From Cytophagales bacterium (GTDB lineage Bacteria > Bacteroidota > Bacteroidia > Cytophagales > Cyclobacteriaceae): a stretch of DNA of 64,000 bases. Position numbers and translations under genes: made by a program. The notes beneath the pieces are model-generated. The model searched no databases, had not been told where the DNA came from, and saw nothing but the letters and a program-made list of their open reading frames with translations. Of this stretch, positions 24,372-36,532 are shown in pieces (within the stretch, counting starts at the first letter, position 1; each line of letters opens with the position of its first letter). Location of the stretch: the NCBI GenBank assembly GCA_017303805.1, contig JAFLBQ010000004.1, forward strand, positions 310,001 through 374,000, in the 5' to 3' direction.

Positions 24372-24695
24372 TCAGGCTTCGCCAATTGTACCTCCAAAAT
24401 TCATCGGAAACTGAGGCGCATCGTTAGTTTGCTTGATGGGCCCAAACGTTGCCTCATATTTACTAATATTATCCTTTAGGGCAGCCAGCAAGCGTTTGGC
24501 ATGCTCGGGTGTAATAATAATGCGCGATTTTACCCGTGCTTTTGGTACCCCGGGCATTAACCGGATAAAGTCAATTACAAATTCGCTGTTGGAGTGGGCT
24601 ATCATAGCCAGATTAGAATAAATCCCTTCGGCTATCTCTTCCGAAAGCTCAATGTTGATCTGGTTTTGGGGCGGGTTATTGTTTTGCTCTGCCAT
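24372..24695 (-). CDS. DUF3467 protein
   Basis: A 107-residue cytoplasmic protein of DUF3467, common in Bacteroidota. Visible elements are IELSEEIAEGIYSNLAMIAH, EFVIDFIRLMPGVPKARVKS and RIIITPEHAKRLLAALKDN, followed by a short Pro/Gly tail. The function is unknown. It sits between rpoC and rpsL, a conserved position in this phylum. The rpoC terminator lies between it and rpoC, and the rpsL promoter starts after it, so it probably has its own transcript. Confidence 0.88.
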   Translation of the reverse strand: MAEQNNNPPQNQINIELSEEIAEGIYSNLAMIAHSNSEFVIDFIRLMPGVPKARVKSRIIITPEHAKRLLAALKDNISKYEATFGPIKQTNDAPQFPMNFGGTIGEA

Positions 24696-24736
24696 ACCTC
24701 ATATGTTTTGTTGATGATGTCTTTGAATTGATCCCT

Positions 24737-24777
24737 CTAAAAATAAAATGTGCGAAGGGCAAGCCATTCGCACATTT
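24737..24777 (-). terminator. Terminator of the rpoBC operon
   Basis: An 11-bp perfect stem (AAATGTGCGAA and its complement, 24746-24756 and 24767-24777) with a 10-base loop, followed on the minus strand by TATTTTTA. It begins 26 bases after the rpoC stop. Confidence 0.88.
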
Positions 24778-24802
24778 TTAAACTAATTCATTCTTCTATG
24801 CT

Positions 24803-27800
24803 TTAATCTGCCAACTCGCGCTCTTTAAACTTGCGCTCGGGCAAATTAACCAGCCGTTGATATTCCTCTTCTGAATTCACGATCAGATCATTGAGGTGGC
24901 GCTGACCTGTTCCGGCAGGAATCAAGTGGCCAACAATTACGTTCTCTTTCAAGCCCATTAACTGATCGGCCTTACCACGGATGGCAGCTTCGCTCAACAC
25001 CTTGGTGGTTTCCTGGAACGATGCAGCAGACAGCCAGCTCTCTGTTTTAAGAGATGCTTGCGTAATTCCTTGCAGCGTTGGTCTTGAAACTGCCGATAAC
25101 GCATCACGCACTTCCACCAGTTTTTGATCTTTGCGTTTCAGGGCGGAGTTCTCATCGCGCAATTCGCGAGGACTGATAATCTGACCTACTTTGAATTTCT
25201 GAGAATCTCCGGCTTCCGTAACCACTTTCTTATCCAGTACACGGTCGTTCTCTTCGCGGAACTCAAACTTATCTACATACTCGCCAGGCAAGAAGGTAGT
25301 ATCACCCGAATCGATGATCTCCACTTTTTGCATCATCTGGCTAACGATACACTCGATGTGCTTATCATTAATCTTCACACCTTGTAAACGATATACTTCC
25401 TGTATTTCATTCACCAGGTATTCCTGAACAGCAGTTGGGCCTTTTATCGATAAAATATCAGATGGTGTAATTGCCCCATCGGACAAAGGCTGACCGGCCT
25501 TCACAAAATCGTTATCCTGAACCAGGATGTGTTTCGACAACGGCACCAGGTAACGCTTCTGCACTCCATCCTTAGATTCGATGAAGATTTCGCGATTACC
25601 GCGCTTGATACCTCCGTAAGTTACCACCCCATCAATCTCGCTAACCACAGCCGGGTTAGAAGGATTACGAGCTTCGAACAACTCGGTTACACGTGGAAGA
25701 CCACCGGTAATATCGCGGCTCTTACCCATTGTGCGCGGAATCTTCGCCAACACCTGGCCTGCCTTGATTTTCTCGCCCTCATCCACAGCTAAGTGCGCGC
25801 CTACCGGAATGTTGTATCCTTTCGTGTCTGTCTTGCCATTAACTATAATAGCCGGGTTCTTCGTCTTATCGCGTGTATCGGTAATTACTTTTTCGCGGTG
25901 ACCAGTTTGTTCATCCGATTCTTCTTTGTAGGTAATTCCTTCGATAATGGCTTCATATCCGATTTCACCATCAAACTCCGAAAGGATTACCGCATTGTAC
26001 GGATCCCAGTAACATAACTCTTCACCTTTCTCCACCTTCTGGCCATCCTTCACCTTCAGGAAAGCTCCGTAAGGCACGTTGTTCGTTATCAGAATGCGTT
26101 TCTCTTCATCCAGAATTCTGATCTCACCGGTACGGCCCATCACTACTTTTACTTTATTCTCATCCCGATCGGTGGTATCTACTGTGCGAATACCTTCGAA
26201 CTCGATCGTACCGGAGAACTTAGCTTTTATATTGGCTTCGGTTGCAATGTTAGAAGCTGTACCACCCACGTGGAAAGTACGCAGGGTAAGCTGTGTACCT
26301 GGTTCACCAATAGATTGAGCAGCAATAACACCAACGGCCTCACCAGCCTGTACCATTTTACCGGTTGCCAGGTTGCGGCCGTAGCATTTTGCACAGCCAC
26401 CAATTTTGGTTTCGCAGGTTAGGATAGAGCGTATCTCAACTTCTTCTATGCTGCTCTCTTCTATCTTCTTCGCGATCTCGTCCGTAATCTCTTCGTTTGC
26501 TGCACAGATTAATTCTTCACTGATTGGATCGTAGATGTCGTGAACGGTAACGCGGCCTAAAATTCTTTCAGACAAAGGCTCAACAATATCTTCGTTATCT
26601 TTTAACGCTGTAACGTGCAAGCCCCGCAGTGTACCGCAATCTTCTTCTGTAATAACAAGATCTTGCGCCACATCCACTAACCTACGTGTTAAATAACCCG
26701 CATCGGCAGTTTTCAAAGCCGTATCGGCAAGACCTTTACGTGCACCGTGTGTAGAAATAAAGTACTCCAATACATCCAATCCTTCGCGGAAGTTGGAAAG
26801 AATCGGGTTCTCGATAATCGAACCCACTGAACCCGCAAGGTTTTTCTGAGGCTTCGCCATCAGACCACGCATACCACCCAACTGGCGAATCTGCTCTCTT
26901 GAACCACGGGCACCCGAGTGCATCATCATATAGATGGAGTTGAAACCTTGCTGATCTTCTTCCAACTGCTTCATCAGCGTGTTGGTGAGCATGGTATTGG
27001 TACGGGTCCAGATATCGATTACCTGGTTGTAGCGTTCGTTATCGGTAATAAGACCCATCATGTAGTTGTTCCATACCGAATCAACTTCTTTCTGTGCGTC
27101 TTCTACCAGTTTCTTCTTCTCAGCAGGAACTTTCACATCACCAAGACCCATTGACAAACCGCCTTTGTACGCCATCTGGAATCCTAATTCCTTGATGTCA
27201 TCCAAAAACTTGGCGGTTTTGGCCTGGCCTGCCACGCGGAATACATCGGCAATAATGGTTTGCAGTTTCTTCTTGGTTAGCAGTTCATCAACAAATCCAA
27301 CCTCAGAAGGAACAACCTGATTAAAGATTACTCGTCCGGTTACAGTTTCTACCATTTTGGTTTCGAGGTCGCCAGTTTTCTTGTCGCGGGTATTTACGCG
27401 TACTTTAATAAGGGCGTGCTTCGAAAGTTTGCCTTCGTTGTAAGCAATTATAACTTCTTCTGCCGAATAGAATTTCTTGCCTTCGCCTAACTGGCCCTTG
27501 CGACCTTTGGTTAGGTAATACAGACCCAACACCATGTCCTGAGAAGGTACCGTGATAGGCGCTCCGTTGGCAGGGTTCAAGATGTTGTGCGATGACAACA
27601 TCAACAACGATGCTTCCAGAATAGCTTCTTGGCCAAGTGGCACGTGAACAGCCATCTGGTCACCATCAAAGTCAGCGTTGAACGCAGTACACACCAGCGG
27701 GTGCAACTGAATCGCTTTTCCTTCAATCAGTTTAGGCTGGAATGCCTGAATACCTAAGCGGTGAAGCGTTGGGGCACGGTTCAAAAGAACAGGGTGTCCT

Positions 27801-29092
27801 TTCAATACGTTTTCCAAAATATCCCACACAACAGGATCTTTACGATCCACTATTTTCTTAGCAGACTTTACAGTCTTTACAATTCCTCTTTCAATCAGCT
27901 TGCGGATAATGAACGGCTTGAATAGTTCTGCCGCCATATCTTTTGGCAAACCGCACTCATGCAGTTTCAATTCCGGACCAACCACAATTACTGAACGACC
28001 TGAGTAGTCCACACGCTTACCAAGCAAGTTTTGACGGAAACGTCCTTGCTTACCCTTCAGCATGTCACTCAATGATTTTAAGGCACGGTTACCATCTGAA
28101 CGAACCGCATTCACTTTACGTGAGTTGTCGAACAAGGAGTCCACCGCTTCCTGAAGCATCCGCTTCTCGTTACGAAGAATAACTTCAGGTGCTTTAATAT
28201 CAATCAATCGCTTCAGTCGGTTGTTGCGGATAATCACCCGTCTGTAAAGGTCATTCAAATCGGATGTAGCGAAACGACCACCATCCAACGGAACTAATGG
28301 ACGTAACTCCGGGGGAATTACGGGCACCATTTTAATGGTCATCCACTCCGGACGGTTCTCGATCCGGGTGTTCGCATCGCGGAAAGCCTCTACTACTTTC
28401 AAACGCTTTAAGGCTTCAGCCTTCCGTTGCTGTGAAGTATCGGTAGCGGCCTGGTGACGTAGTTCGTAGGAAAGTTCATCTAACTTTACGCGCGACAATA
28501 ACATCTCCAGTGCATCTGCACCCATCTTGGCGATGAACTTCTTCGGATCATTATCGTCCAACAATTGGTTTTCGCGTGGCAGCTTATCTACAATGTCCAG
28601 GTATTCTTCTTCCGTTAAGAAATCCAGGCGGTTTACACCATCTTCTTCCTTCACACCGGGTTGAATTACTACATATCTTTCGTAGTAAATGATTTGATCT
28701 AATTTTTTAGTAGGCAGACCCAACAAGTAACCAATCTTGTTAGGCAACGAACGGAAATACCAGATGTGCGCCACCGGAACCACCAATTCAATGTGGCCCA
28801 TGCGCTCGCGCCTTACCTTCTTCTCCGTTACTTCAACTCCGCAACGATCGCAGATAATACCCTTGTAACGAATACGCTTGTATTTTCCGCAATGGCATTC
28901 CCAATCCTTTACAGGACCGAAGATGCGCTCACAGAACAAACCCCCCATCTCCGGCTTATACGTACGGTAGTTGATGGTTTCGGGCTGCGTTACTTCACCG
29001 TGCGAGCTTTCCAGAATTGATTCCGGAGAAGCAAGGCTGATGGTGATTTTGGAGAAGTCGTTGTTGATCTTTTTATTTTTTCTGAAAGACAT
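24803..29092 (-). CDS. rpoC: RNA polymerase beta' subunit
   Basis: A 1,429-residue catalytic subunit. The N-terminal zinc site ([20 protein letters not shown], residues about 65-85), the catalytic loop [12 protein letters not shown] with the three Mg-binding aspartates, and the second zinc cluster ([13 protein letters not shown]) are intact. Length is normal for Bacteroidota. It follows rpoB after a 101-base spacer that can form a long hairpin, and ends with a strong terminator. Confidence 0.99.
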   Translation of the reverse strand: MSFRKNKKINNDFSKITISLASPESILESSHGEVTQPETINYRTYKPEMGGLFCERIFGPVKDWECHCGKYKRIRYKGIICDRCGVEVTEKKVRRERMGHIELVVPVAHIWYFRSLPNKIGYLLGLPTKKLDQIIYYERYVVIQPGVKEEDGVNRLDFLTEEEYLDIVDKLPRENQLLDDNDPKKFIAKMGADALEMLLSRVKLDELSYELRHQAATDTSQQRKAEALKRLKVVEAFRDANTRIENRPEWMTIKMVPVIPPELRPLVPLDGGRFATSDLNDLYRRVIIRNNRLKRLIDIKAPEVILRNEKRMLQEAVDSLFDNSRKVNAVRSDGNRALKSLSDMLKGKQGRFRQNLLGKRVDYSGRSVIVVGPELKLHECGLPKDMAAELFKPFIIRKLIERGIVKTVKSAKKIVDRKDPVVWDILENVLKGHPVLLNRAPTLHRLGIQAFQPKLIEGKAIQLHPLVCTAFNADFDGDQMAVHVPLGQEAILEASLLMLSSHNILNPANGAPITVPSQDMVLGLYYLTKGRKGQLGEGKKFYSAEEVIIAYNEGKLSKHALIKVRVNTRDKKTGDLETKMVETVTGRVIFNQVVPSEVGFVDELLTKKKLQTIIADVFRVAGQAKTAKFLDDIKELGFQMAYKGGLSMGLGDVKVPAEKKKLVEDAQKEVDSVWNNYMMGLITDNERYNQVIDIWTRTNTMLTNTLMKQLEEDQQGFNSIYMMMHSGARGSREQIRQLGGMRGLMAKPQKNLAGSVGSIIENPILSNFREGLDVLEYFISTHGARKGLADTALKTADAGYLTRRLVDVAQDLVITEEDCGTLRGLHVTALKDNEDIVEPLSERILGRVTVHDIYDPISEELICAANEEITDEIAKKIEESSIEEVEIRSILTCETKIGGCAKCYGRNLATGKMVQAGEAVGVIAAQSIGEPGTQLTLRTFHVGGTASNIATEANIKAKFSGTIEFEGIRTVDTTDRDENKVKVVMGRTGEIRILDEEKRILITNNVPYGAFLKVKDGQKVEKGEELCYWDPYNAVILSEFDGEIGYEAIIEGITYKEESDEQTGHREKVITDTRDKTKNPAIIVNGKTDTKGYNIPVGAHLAVDEGEKIKAGQVLAKIPRTMGKSRDITGGLPRVTELFEARNPSNPAVVSEIDGVVTYGGIKRGNREIFIESKDGVQKRYLVPLSKHILVQDNDFVKAGQPLSDGAITPSDILSIKGPTAVQEYLVNEIQEVYRLQGVKINDKHIECIVSQMMQKVEIIDSGDTTFLPGEYVDKFEFREENDRVLDKKVVTEAGDSQKFKVGQIISPRELRDENSALKRKDQKLVEVRDALSAVSRPTLQGITQASLKTESWLSAASFQETTKVLSEAAIRGKADQLMGLKENVIVGHLIPAGTGQRHLNDLIVNSEEEYQRLVNLPERKFKERELAD

Positions 29093-29105
29093 CTTGTTAG
29101 TTTTT

Positions 29106-29190
29106 AGTCTTTAGTAAATAGTCCTTAGTTCTGGTCTCGCGTTCTGGGTAGATAATCCAACTAAGGACTAACTACTCAGGACTCAAGACT
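29106..29190. repeat. Inverted repeat in the rpoB-rpoC spacer
   Basis: TAGTCCTTAGTT (29119-29130) is the exact complement of AACTAAGGACTA (29159-29170), leaving a 28-base loop. Outer arms AGTCTT (29106-29111) and AAGACT (29185-29190) extend the structure. There is no T-run after it, so it looks like a processing or stability element in the rpoBC transcript and not a terminator. Confidence 0.75.
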
Positions 29191-29193
29191 ATT

Positions 29194-32100
29194 TTAATCC
29201 ATGGTAATCTCAAGTGCAAGACCACGTAATTCGTGAACAAGCACGTTGAACGATTCCGGAATATTTGGCTTCCTCATGTTCTCACCTTTCACAATCGATT
29301 CGTAGGCTTTCGCACGACCAATCACATCGTCAGACTTGATAGTAAGGATTTCTTGCAGGATGTGCGATGCACCAAAGGCCTCGATCGCCCAAACCTCCAT
29401 CTCGCCAAAACGCTGGCCACCAAACTGTGCCTTACCACCCAAGGGTTGTTGTGTGATAAGTGAGTACGGTCCGATGGAACGGGCGTGCATTTTATCATCA
29501 ACCAGGTGCCCCAGTTTAAGCATGTACGCCATACCCACGGTTACGGGCTGATCGAACTTCTGACCGGTTAAGCCATCGTACAAATACGTGCGGCCATATT
29601 CCGGCAAGCCAGCTTCGGCTAACTCAGCCGATACCTGATCGATTGAAGCACCATCAAAAATTGGGGTAGCATACTTACGGCCCAGTTTTTTACCAGCCCA
29701 CGCCAATACGGTTTCATAGATCTGCCCCAAGTTCATACGCGAAGGTACACCCAGCGGGTTCAAGCAAATATCAACAGGCGTTCCATCTTCGAGGAATGGC
29801 ATGTCTTCTTCGCGAACAATACGTGCCACTACACCTTTGTTACCGTGGCGGCCGGCCATCTTATCTCCTACTTTCAGTTTGCGCTTTTTAGCCACGTAAA
29901 CTTTAGCTAACTGCACAATACCTGCCGGTAATTCGTCACCTACTTCCAGTGTAAACCGTTCGCGTTTAAACTCGCCTGAAATTACGTTCCGCTTGTTCAG
30001 GTAGTTTTTAACCAGTTCTGCAACCAACTCGTTGGTGTCGTCTTCTGTAGTCCAGTTTTCCAGGCTCACATCGGCAATCAGATTTACCTCTTCCGGCACA
30101 TTGTAGTTGCTTTCATCGCGGTAAATGTTTTTGTCAGGGAACAAATTGTTCTCAAGCACTTTGGCGGAGAACTTAACTCCTTTGCTGATTAACTCATCGC
30201 CAAACTTATGCTTAACACCCTGGCTGGTTTTACCGGTAAGCAAACTGGTAAGCTTCTTGATCATTTCAGCACGAAGCTCAGTAAGCTCTTTGCTGTAGCG
30301 ATTCTTAAGTGCATCTAATTCTTTCTTAGACTTAGAGCGGATGTCTTTATCGCGCTTCGGTCTTGAGAAGAGCTTGGTATCGATTACCACGCCTTTTAAT
30401 GATGGCGGTGCCTTCATCGAAGCGTCTTTCACATCACCAGCCTTATCGCCAAAGATGGCCCGCAACAACTTCTCTTCTGGTGTAGGATCGGTTTCTCCTT
30501 TCGGAGTAATCTTACCAATCAGAATATCGCCCTCTTTTACCTCTGCACCGATGCGGATGATACCGTTTTCGTCCAGGTGCTTCACAGCTTCTTCGCTTAC
30601 GTTCGGAATTTCAGAAGTTAATTCTTCTTCGCCTCGCTTCGTATCGCGAACTTCCAATTCAAATTCTTCTACGTGGATGGATGTGTACACATCATCACGC
30701 ACCACGCGCTCAGAAATTACAATCGCATCTTCGAAGTTATAACCTTGCCAAGGCATGTAAGCCACCAACAGGTTACGCCCTAAAGCCAACTCGCCATTAG
30801 CTGTTGCATATCCCTGGCAAAGGGGTTGCCCTTTAGCCACCTTATCTCCTTTTTTAACAAGCGGGGTAAGGTTAATACAGGTATCCTGATTGGTTCTTCT
30901 GAATTTTATCAGCGTATAGGTTTTCACTTCATCATCGAAGCGAACCATTTTTTGTTCGTCCGAAACTTCGTACCGAACCACAATTTTACGGGCATCTACA
31001 AATTCTACGGTTCCCGCTCCTTCAGCCAAAATAAGTGTTCGGGAGTCTATCGCAATACGACCTTCCAAACCGGTACCTACAATAGGTGCCTCCGGCCGAA
31101 TGAGCGGCACTGCCTGGCGTTGCATGTTAGAACCCATCAATGCGCGGTTGGCGTCATCGTGTTCCAGGAACGGAATCATGGAAGCCGCAATAGATACAAT
31201 CTGGTTAGGAGCAATGTCCATGTAGCGGATGTCTTTTGGTTCCACTACCGGAAAATCTCCTTCAAAGCGAGCCTTGATACGCTCGTCTTCAATTTCACCG
31301 TTGTTCTTAATTTTCACATTCGCCTGCGCGATGTTGTGCGTATCTTCTTCTTCGGCAGTCAGGAAGATTACTTCCTTGCCCTTCACTTTTCCACTCTCAA
31401 CCTTCCGGTACGGGGTTTCGATAAAGCCCATCTTGTTCACTTTGGCATGTACGCAAAGCGATGAGATCAACCCGATGTTCGGACCTTCCGGAGTTTCGAT
31501 GGTACACAAGCGGCCATAGTGCGTATAGTGCACATCGCGTACTTCGAAACCAGCGCGCTCTCTTGAAAGACCACCTGGGCCGAGGGCTGACATTCTGCGT
31601 TTGTGAGTAATTTCTGCCAATGGATTGGTTTGATCCATGAACTGAGATAACTGGTTAGTACCAAAGAACGAATTGATTACCGAAGACAGGGTACGCGCAT
31701 TGATCAGGTCAACCGGCTTGAAGTCTTCGTTATCGCGCACGTTCATTCTTTCTTTGATGGTTCGGGCCATCCGGGCCAAGCCCACACCAAATTGCGAGTA
31801 CAGTTGCTCACCAACTGTCCGCACGCGTCTGTTGCTTAAGTGGTCAATATCATCCACCACTGCTTTCGAGTTGATCAAACCAATCAGGTACTTCACAATC
31901 AGAATAATATCTTCTGTTGTTAATACACGCTGATCAAAACTTAGATCAAGACCTAGTTTTTTATTAATTCTATAGCGTCCTACTTCACCCAGATCGTAGC
32001 GCTTTTCGCTGAAGAACAAGCTTTGGATAATATCGCGGGCTGTTTGTTCATCGGGCGCTTCGGTATTTCTTAATTGACGGTAGATTTGTTCAACCGCTTC

Positions 32101-33066
32101 TTTTTCTGAGTTGGAGTTATCCTTAGCAAGGGTGTTGAAGATAATGTGGTAATCGGCTACGTTTACATCTTCGCGGTGTAAAATAATAGACTTCACCCCC
32201 GACTCGAGAATAACATCTACATCTTCGGCAGACAATACATGGTCGCGCTCCAGCAATACTTCATTCCGGTCAATGGACACCACCTCACCGGTATCTTCAT
32301 CCACAAAGTCCTCTGTCCAGGTTTTTAACACCCGGGCAGCCAGCTTGCGGCCTACTGTCTTCTTAAGTGTGTTCTTATTGGCTTCGATTTCTTCGGATAA
32401 TCCAAAGAGATCAAGAATATCCTTATCAGTACCATAACCAATGGCACGCAGCAGCGTGGTTACGGGGAATTTCTTTTTACGATCAATGTATGCGTACATA
32501 ACCGCATTCACATCGGTAGCAAACTCAATCCACGAACCTTTGAACGGAATGATCCGTGCAGAATAAAGTTTCGTTCCGTTGGTGTGTTTACTCATGGCAA
32601 AGAACACACCGGGCGAACGATGCAATTGCGATACAATTACACGCTCAGCACCATTAATTACGAACGAACCTTTCTCGGTCATGTAGGGAATGTTCCCCAA
32701 AAACACTTCCTGTTCAATGGTTTGAAAATCTTCGTTGTCCTCGTCATTACAAGTCAAACGTAGTTTCGCCTTAAGCGGAACAGAGAAAGTTAATCCCCGA
32801 TCAATGCATTCATCCACGTTATACTTGGGTGGATCAATGGTATAATCAACAAACTCCAACACGAAGTTCTCGCGGGAGTCGGAGATGGGGAAGTTCTCTG
32901 CAAATACTTTAAAGAGTCCTTCGTTTTGTCTTTTTTCGGCAGGTGTTTCGATCTGCAGAAAATCTTTGAAGGATTGAAGTTGGATATCCAGAAAGTCGGG
33001 ATATTCAAGAACCTTCTCTATGGAAGAGAAATCAATCCGGTTATTAAGTGTTGTCTTCTTTGCCAA
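29194..33066 (-). CDS. rpoB: RNA polymerase beta subunit
   Basis: A 1,290-residue subunit. Seen in order: [17 protein letters not shown] in the protrusion, the rifampicin region ([39 protein letters not shown]) with sensitive-type residues, [20 protein letters not shown], and [19 protein letters not shown] near the active site. It ends with a typical RpoB C-terminus that contacts beta'. It follows rplL after about 160 bases containing a hairpin. Confidence 0.99.
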   Translation of the reverse strand: MAKKTTLNNRIDFSSIEKVLEYPDFLDIQLQSFKDFLQIETPAEKRQNEGLFKVFAENFPISDSRENFVLEFVDYTIDPPKYNVDECIDRGLTFSVPLKAKLRLTCNDEDNEDFQTIEQEVFLGNIPYMTEKGSFVINGAERVIVSQLHRSPGVFFAMSKHTNGTKLYSARIIPFKGSWIEFATDVNAVMYAYIDRKKKFPVTTLLRAIGYGTDKDILDLFGLSEEIEANKNTLKKTVGRKLAARVLKTWTEDFVDEDTGEVVSIDRNEVLLERDHVLSAEDVDVILESGVKSIILHREDVNVADYHIIFNTLAKDNSNSEKEAVEQIYRQLRNTEAPDEQTARDIIQSLFFSEKRYDLGEVGRYRINKKLGLDLSFDQRVLTTEDIILIVKYLIGLINSKAVVDDIDHLSNRRVRTVGEQLYSQFGVGLARMARTIKERMNVRDNEDFKPVDLINARTLSSVINSFFGTNQLSQFMDQTNPLAEITHKRRMSALGPGGLSRERAGFEVRDVHYTHYGRLCTIETPEGPNIGLISSLCVHAKVNKMGFIETPYRKVESGKVKGKEVIFLTAEEEDTHNIAQANVKIKNNGEIEDERIKARFEGDFPVVEPKDIRYMDIAPNQIVSIAASMIPFLEHDDANRALMGSNMQRQAVPLIRPEAPIVGTGLEGRIAIDSRTLILAEGAGTVEFVDARKIVVRYEVSDEQKMVRFDDEVKTYTLIKFRRTNQDTCINLTPLVKKGDKVAKGQPLCQGYATANGELALGRNLLVAYMPWQGYNFEDAIVISERVVRDDVYTSIHVEEFELEVRDTKRGEEELTSEIPNVSEEAVKHLDENGIIRIGAEVKEGDILIGKITPKGETDPTPEEKLLRAIFGDKAGDVKDASMKAPPSLKGVVIDTKLFSRPKRDKDIRSKSKKELDALKNRYSKELTELRAEMIKKLTSLLTGKTSQGVKHKFGDELISKGVKFSAKVLENNLFPDKNIYRDESNYNVPEEVNLIADVSLENWTTEDDTNELVAELVKNYLNKRNVISGEFKRERFTLEVGDELPAGIVQLAKVYVAKKRKLKVGDKMAGRHGNKGVVARIVREEDMPFLEDGTPVDICLNPLGVPSRMNLGQIYETVLAWAGKKLGRKYATPIFDGASIDQVSAELAEAGLPEYGRTYLYDGLTGQKFDQPVTVGMAYMLKLGHLVDDKMHARSIGPYSLITQQPLGGKAQFGGQRFGEMEVWAIEAFGASHILQEILTIKSDDVIGRAKAYESIVKGENMRKPNIPESFNVLVHELRGLALEITMD

Positions 33067-33158
33067 GGTACTTCTTCGTTTAAATTTCCTGGACTAGACT
33101 AATCCGTTCTACTACAAATTTGCGGGTACGTGCTTTGTGCACTATAAATAGGGAAAGA

Positions 33159-33186
33159 CCCCAGCTCCACTCGAATGGATCTGGGG
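33159..33186 (-). promoter_or_regulatory. Hairpin in the rplL-rpoB spacer (possible attenuator or processing site)
   Basis: CCCCAG and TCCA pair with TGGA and CTGGGG around a 6-base loop, with one internal mismatch (arms 33159-33169 and 33176-33186). The next bases on the minus strand are TCTTTCCCT, a weak U-tract. In many bacteria a partial terminator here lowers rpoB relative to the L7/L12 genes; that role is inferred. Confidence 0.6.
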
Positions 33187-33227
33187 CCTGAATTCCGTTC
33201 AGACGGTACCCTTCGTCTTCAAGAAGA

Positions 33228-33605
33228 TTACTTCAACTCTACTTCGGCACCTGCCTCAACAAGTTGCTTCTTCAAGTTCTCAGCTTCGTCTTTCGGTAAG
33301 CCTTCTTTGATAGTTTTAGGAGCTCCGTCCACTACATCTTTAGCTTCTTTTAAGCCAAGACCAGTTAATTCTTTAACCAGTTTAACGATCTGGAGTTTAT
33401 TAGCACCTGCCGACTTCAATACTACATCGAAGTTGGTTTTTTCGGCAGCGGCAGCGCCACCACCAGCGGCAGGACCAGCCGCAACTGCAACCGCAGCAGC
33501 AGCAGGCTCAATGCCATAAGTTTCTTTCAGGTACGAAGCCAGTTCGTTTACTTCTTTAACGGTAAGTTCTACCAGTTGATCGCCAAGAGATTTTACGTCA
33601 GCCAT
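33228..33605 (-). CDS. rplL: Ribosomal protein L7/L12
   Basis: A 125-residue stalk protein with an N-terminal dimerisation helix ([20 protein letters not shown]), an Ala/Gly hinge (residues 35-55) and the C-terminal factor-binding domain ([32 protein letters not shown]). It recruits elongation factors to the ribosome. It follows rplJ after 27 bases. Confidence 0.98.
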   Translation of the reverse strand: MADVKSLGDQLVELTVKEVNELASYLKETYGIEPAAAAVAVAAGPAAGGGAAAAEKTNFDVVLKSAGANKLQIVKLVKELTGLGLKEAKDVVDGAPKTIKEGLPKDEAENLKKQLVEAGAEVELK

Positions 33606-33632
33606 GATTTGTAAGTGTTTAAGATTCTTGAA

Positions 33633-34163
33633 TTAATTTTGTTTTCTTTCTTCCAATGCCTTTACAAGGCCTGCTACGGTTTGTTTGCCGCTTAACAAAG
33701 CAGACAATACATTCTTGGCAGGAGATTGCAGCAAGGAAATGATTTCGCCAATGAGTTCGTTTTTCGATTTCAACTCAGCCAGCGTGTTCAGGTTTTCCTC
33801 TCCAATAAATAGAGTGGATTCGATGGAGGCTCCCTTTAAACCGGGTTTACCATCCAACTTCTTTCTATACTCCTTTATAACTTTTGCCGGTACGTTCCCT
33901 ATCTCTTTCGAGAAGATTACTCCGGAAAAGCCATGCAGGGTTGTGAATAGCTCTTCATAATTACCTTCTTGCTTTTCCAATGCTTTGCGGATAAGCGTGT
34001 TTTTATACACACGGTACTCCACACCGGCATTGAAACACAGTCTGCGAAACGCATTGATCTGCGCTACGGTAAGACCGGAAGCATCGGTAATATAAAAGTG
34101 GTTGTGCTGAGAAAATTTCTCAGTCAACTCATTAATAATTTGCCCTTTTTCTTCCCTGGTCAT
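33633..34163 (-). CDS. rplJ: Ribosomal protein L10
   Basis: A 176-residue stalk base protein. The N-terminal domain (FYITDASGLTVAQINAFRRL, YRVYKNTLIRKALE) binds 23S rRNA, and the C-terminal helices bind L7/L12. It follows rplA after 10 bases in the rplKAJL cluster. Confidence 0.97.
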   Translation of the reverse strand: MTREEKGQIINELTEKFSQHNHFYITDASGLTVAQINAFRRLCFNAGVEYRVYKNTLIRKALEKQEGNYEELFTTLHGFSGVIFSKEIGNVPAKVIKEYRKKLDGKPGLKGASIESTLFIGEENLNTLAELKSKNELIGEIISLLQSPAKNVLSALLSGKQTVAGLVKALEERKQN

Positions 34164-34173
34164 GTGTGTCTAA

Positions 34174-34872
34174 TTAAATACCTACTACCGAATTCTTATC
34201 CACTATAATTCCCGGGCTCATCGTGGAAGACAGGGAGATACTTTGAATGTACGTTCCCTTCGATGAAGCGGGTTTTAACTTAACCACTGTGTTGATAAGT
34301 TCAGCAGCATTATCTTTTATTTTGTCTGCGCTGAAGGAAGCCTTCCCAACACTGGCGTGAATAATTCCTTGTTTGTCAATTTTGAAGTCCACTTTACCCG
34401 CCTTTACCTCCTTCACTGCTTTTCCTACTTCGAGGGTAACCGTGCCCGACTTCGGGTTAGGCATTAAACCACGTGGGCCCAATACCTTACCTAATTTACC
34501 AACCTTAGCCATTACGGTAGGCATGGTAATAATAACATCAATATCTGTCCAGCCGGCTTCAATCTTCTGAATGTAATCATCCAACCCTACATGCTCTGCA
34601 CCGGCATCTTTGGCTTCCTGGGCCTTATCGGGCGAGCACAATACCAGCACGCGTACCGATTTACCCAACCCGTGTGGCAGGGTAACTACCCCGCGTACCA
34701 TTTGGTCAGATTTCTTAGGGTCAACACCCAGGCGAATGTCTACATCTACCGAAGCGTCAAACTTGGTAAAGGAAATTTCCTTTAATACTTTGGCCGCATC
34801 TTCCAAAGAATACTCCTTCTCCGGATTGTATTTTGCCAGAACGGCTTTTCTGTTTTTTGTCAACTTTGCCAT
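34174..34872 (-). CDS. rplA: Ribosomal protein L1
   Basis: A 232-residue L1-stalk protein. Conserved elements include [38 protein letters not shown] and [15 protein letters not shown]. In many bacteria L1 also represses its own operon by binding the mRNA. It follows rplK after 9 bases. Confidence 0.98.
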   Translation of the reverse strand: MAKLTKNRKAVLAKYNPEKEYSLEDAAKVLKEISFTKFDASVDVDIRLGVDPKKSDQMVRGVVTLPHGLGKSVRVLVLCSPDKAQEAKDAGAEHVGLDDYIQKIEAGWTDIDVIITMPTVMAKVGKLGKVLGPRGLMPNPKSGTVTLEVGKAVKEVKAGKVDFKIDKQGIIHASVGKASFSADKIKDNAAELINTVVKLKPASSKGTYIQSISLSSTMSPGIIVDKNSVVGI

Positions 34873-34881
34873 TGTAATTTC

Positions 34882-35325
34882 TTATTTATCCCAAGGGGCG
34901 GTTCCACTTACAGTTACTCCCATGCTGCGGGCCGTGCCGGCAATCATTTTCATTGCTGAATCAACCTTAAAAGCATTAAGGTCAGGCATTTTCAATTCGG
35001 CTATTTTCTTAATCTGATCCCAACTGATAGAACCAACCTTTGCACGGTTAGGCTCCTTAGAACCTTTTTGAATTTTAATAGCCTCCATAATCAATACGGC
35101 TGCAGGCGGTGTTTTAATTACAAAGTCGAACGACTTATCGTTGTAAATTGTAATAAGCACTGGCAATACCTGCCCTTGCTTGTCTTGCGAGCGCGCGTTG
35201 AACTGTTTGCAGAAGTCCATGATGTTCAAACCTTTTGAACCCAGTGCTGGACCAATTGGAGGCGCAGGGTTTGCCTGCCCGCCTTTTACCTGCAATTTCA
35301 AATAACCGGTTACTTCCTTAGCCAT
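34882..35325 (-). CDS. rplK: Ribosomal protein L11
   Basis: A 147-residue protein of the GTPase-associated centre. Visible segments are [35 protein letters not shown] and [10 protein letters not shown]. It follows nusG after 7 bases, in the standard nusG-rplK-rplA order. Confidence 0.98.
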   Translation of the reverse strand: MAKEVTGYLKLQVKGGQANPAPPIGPALGSKGLNIMDFCKQFNARSQDKQGQVLPVLITIYNDKSFDFVIKTPPAAVLIMEAIKIQKGSKEPNRAKVGSISWDQIKKIAELKMPDLNAFKVDSAMKMIAGTARSMGVTVSGTAPWDK

Positions 35326-35332
35326 TGTATTA

Positions 35333-35893
35333 CTAGTCTACTTTTTCTACTTGCATATAACTTAACTCTACCGGGGTGTTTCGTCCAAAGATTTTCACCA
35401 TCACGTTGAGTTTCTTCTTGTCTTCAAAAATTTCTTCTACCGAACCTGTAAAGCCACTGAATGGTCCATCCATTACTTTTACCGATTCGCCTTTGATAAA
35501 TGGAGTTTCCAGCTTTTCTTCAAACTGATCTACTTCATCTACCTTACCTAAGATGCGGTTCACTTCTGACTGGCGCAGGGCTACCGGGTCTTTAGAGGTG
35601 GCGCTGGAACCGTTGGCTCCCAGAAAACCAATAACACCCGGTATGTTATTAACCGTGTGGTAGGCTTCGCCATTCGAAAGATCGGCCGACACCAGCACGT
35701 AGCCCGGAAAGAAATTTCTTTCGCGAACCCGCTTTTTGCCGTTACGCATCTCATATACTTTCTCGCTCGGTATCAACACTTGCGGAATAAACTCCACCAG
35801 TTTAGAGCGTTCAATTTCAGTTTCCAGGTAAGATTTTACCTTCTTTTCCTGGCCGCTGATAACGCGTAAAACATACCACTTAAGCTCTGCCAT
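35333..35893 (-). CDS. nusG: Transcription termination/antitermination factor NusG
   Basis: A 186-residue factor with an N-terminal NGN domain ([34 protein letters not shown]) and a C-terminal KOW domain ([20 protein letters not shown]). It binds RNA polymerase and couples transcription to Rho or the ribosome. It follows secE after 11 bases. Confidence 0.97.
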   Translation of the reverse strand: MAELKWYVLRVISGQEKKVKSYLETEIERSKLVEFIPQVLIPSEKVYEMRNGKKRVRERNFFPGYVLVSADLSNGEAYHTVNNIPGVIGFLGANGSSATSKDPVALRQSEVNRILGKVDEVDQFEEKLETPFIKGESVKVMDGPFSGFTGSVEEIFEDKKKLNVMVKIFGRNTPVELSYMQVEKVD

Positions 35894-35904
35894 TGGTTTT
35901 TCGG

Positions 35905-36096
35905 TTAGAATTCGCGGTAAAACCAGGCCAAAGCATTATTGAACCCGAGGTCGATAACTCCAATAACAATGGCAAAAATCAACGATGCCACCAGCACCAA
36001 AATAGCACTGCTTTGCAACTCGTTGAACTTAGGCCACGAAACCTTATTGCGGATTTCGTCAATGGACTCCAGAATATAGTTCTTAACTTTTTCCAT
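35905..36096 (-). CDS. secE: Preprotein translocase subunit SecE
   Basis: A 63-residue single-span membrane protein. It has the SecE amphipathic segment (SIDEIRNKVSWPKFNELQSS) followed by one transmembrane helix (residues about 32-55). This short one-helix form is normal outside the enterics. It lies between tRNA-Trp and nusG. Confidence 0.95.
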   Translation of the reverse strand: MEKVKNYILESIDEIRNKVSWPKFNELQSSAILVLVASLIFAIVIGVIDLGFNNALAWFYREF

Positions 36097-36173
36097 CCAT
36101 TCTTTAGTTTTTCACGGTTTCTAAAGCTTTGAGTAGTAAGACCGTGGCTTAAAACTCAACCCCACTCCATTTG

Positions 36174-36244
36174 CACGGGTGGAGAGATTCGAACTCCCAT
36201 CAACGGTTTTGGAGACCGCTATTCTACCCTTGAACTACACCCGT
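36174..36244 (-). tRNA. tRNA-Trp (CCA)
   Basis: A 71-base cloverleaf with 7-bp acceptor ACGGGTG/CACCCGT, anticodon loop CTCCAAA giving CCA, and T-arm GGGAGTTCGAATCTC. The 3' CCA is not encoded. It is the first gene after the promoter at 36300-36330 and precedes secE. Confidence 0.95.
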
Positions 36245-36299
36245 TTGCAGGAGACCCATCAAATTAGGCCGTTCTAAAACCGCTAATTTAAAAGGACTG

Positions 36300-36330
36300 C
36301 AAAGGTAGAAGAAGGCCAAAAGAAAACAAA
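36300..36330 (-). promoter_or_regulatory. Promoter of the tRNA-Trp-secE-nusG-rplKAJL unit
   Basis: On the minus strand TTTG (36327-36330), 19 bases, then TACCTTTG (36300-36307), followed by CAGTCC. It is a perfect consensus and shares its -7 element and downstream bases with the rpsL promoter. Confidence 0.85.
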
Positions 36331-36459
36331 AGGGCGGCTAAGAAAAATACAGGAAAGTTTGGATGCTGATTATCAGATTGTTACCTGTTATTCTAAGCAT
36401 ATTGCTTTTACCCCCATTCATCAATCAAATTAAACTAAGCAGCTCTGCAGCCAATCGAA
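36331..36459. other. Spacer between the tuf terminator and the tRNA-Trp promoter
   Basis: About 130 bases with no gene, repeat or further promoter that I can support. Confidence 0.5.
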
Positions 36460-36489
36460 GAAAAAAAGAGGCTGCCTCTCGACAGCCTC
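36460..36489 (-). terminator. Terminator of tuf
   Basis: On the minus strand GAGGCTG, an 8-base loop and CAGCCTC (36468-36489) are followed by a run of seven T. It lies about 43 bases after the tuf stop and separates tuf from the tRNA-Trp-secE unit. Confidence 0.9.
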
Positions 36490-36532
36490 CATTAACTCAC
36501 TACGTTCAAAACTCAGTAGTCCAAACGAAGTC

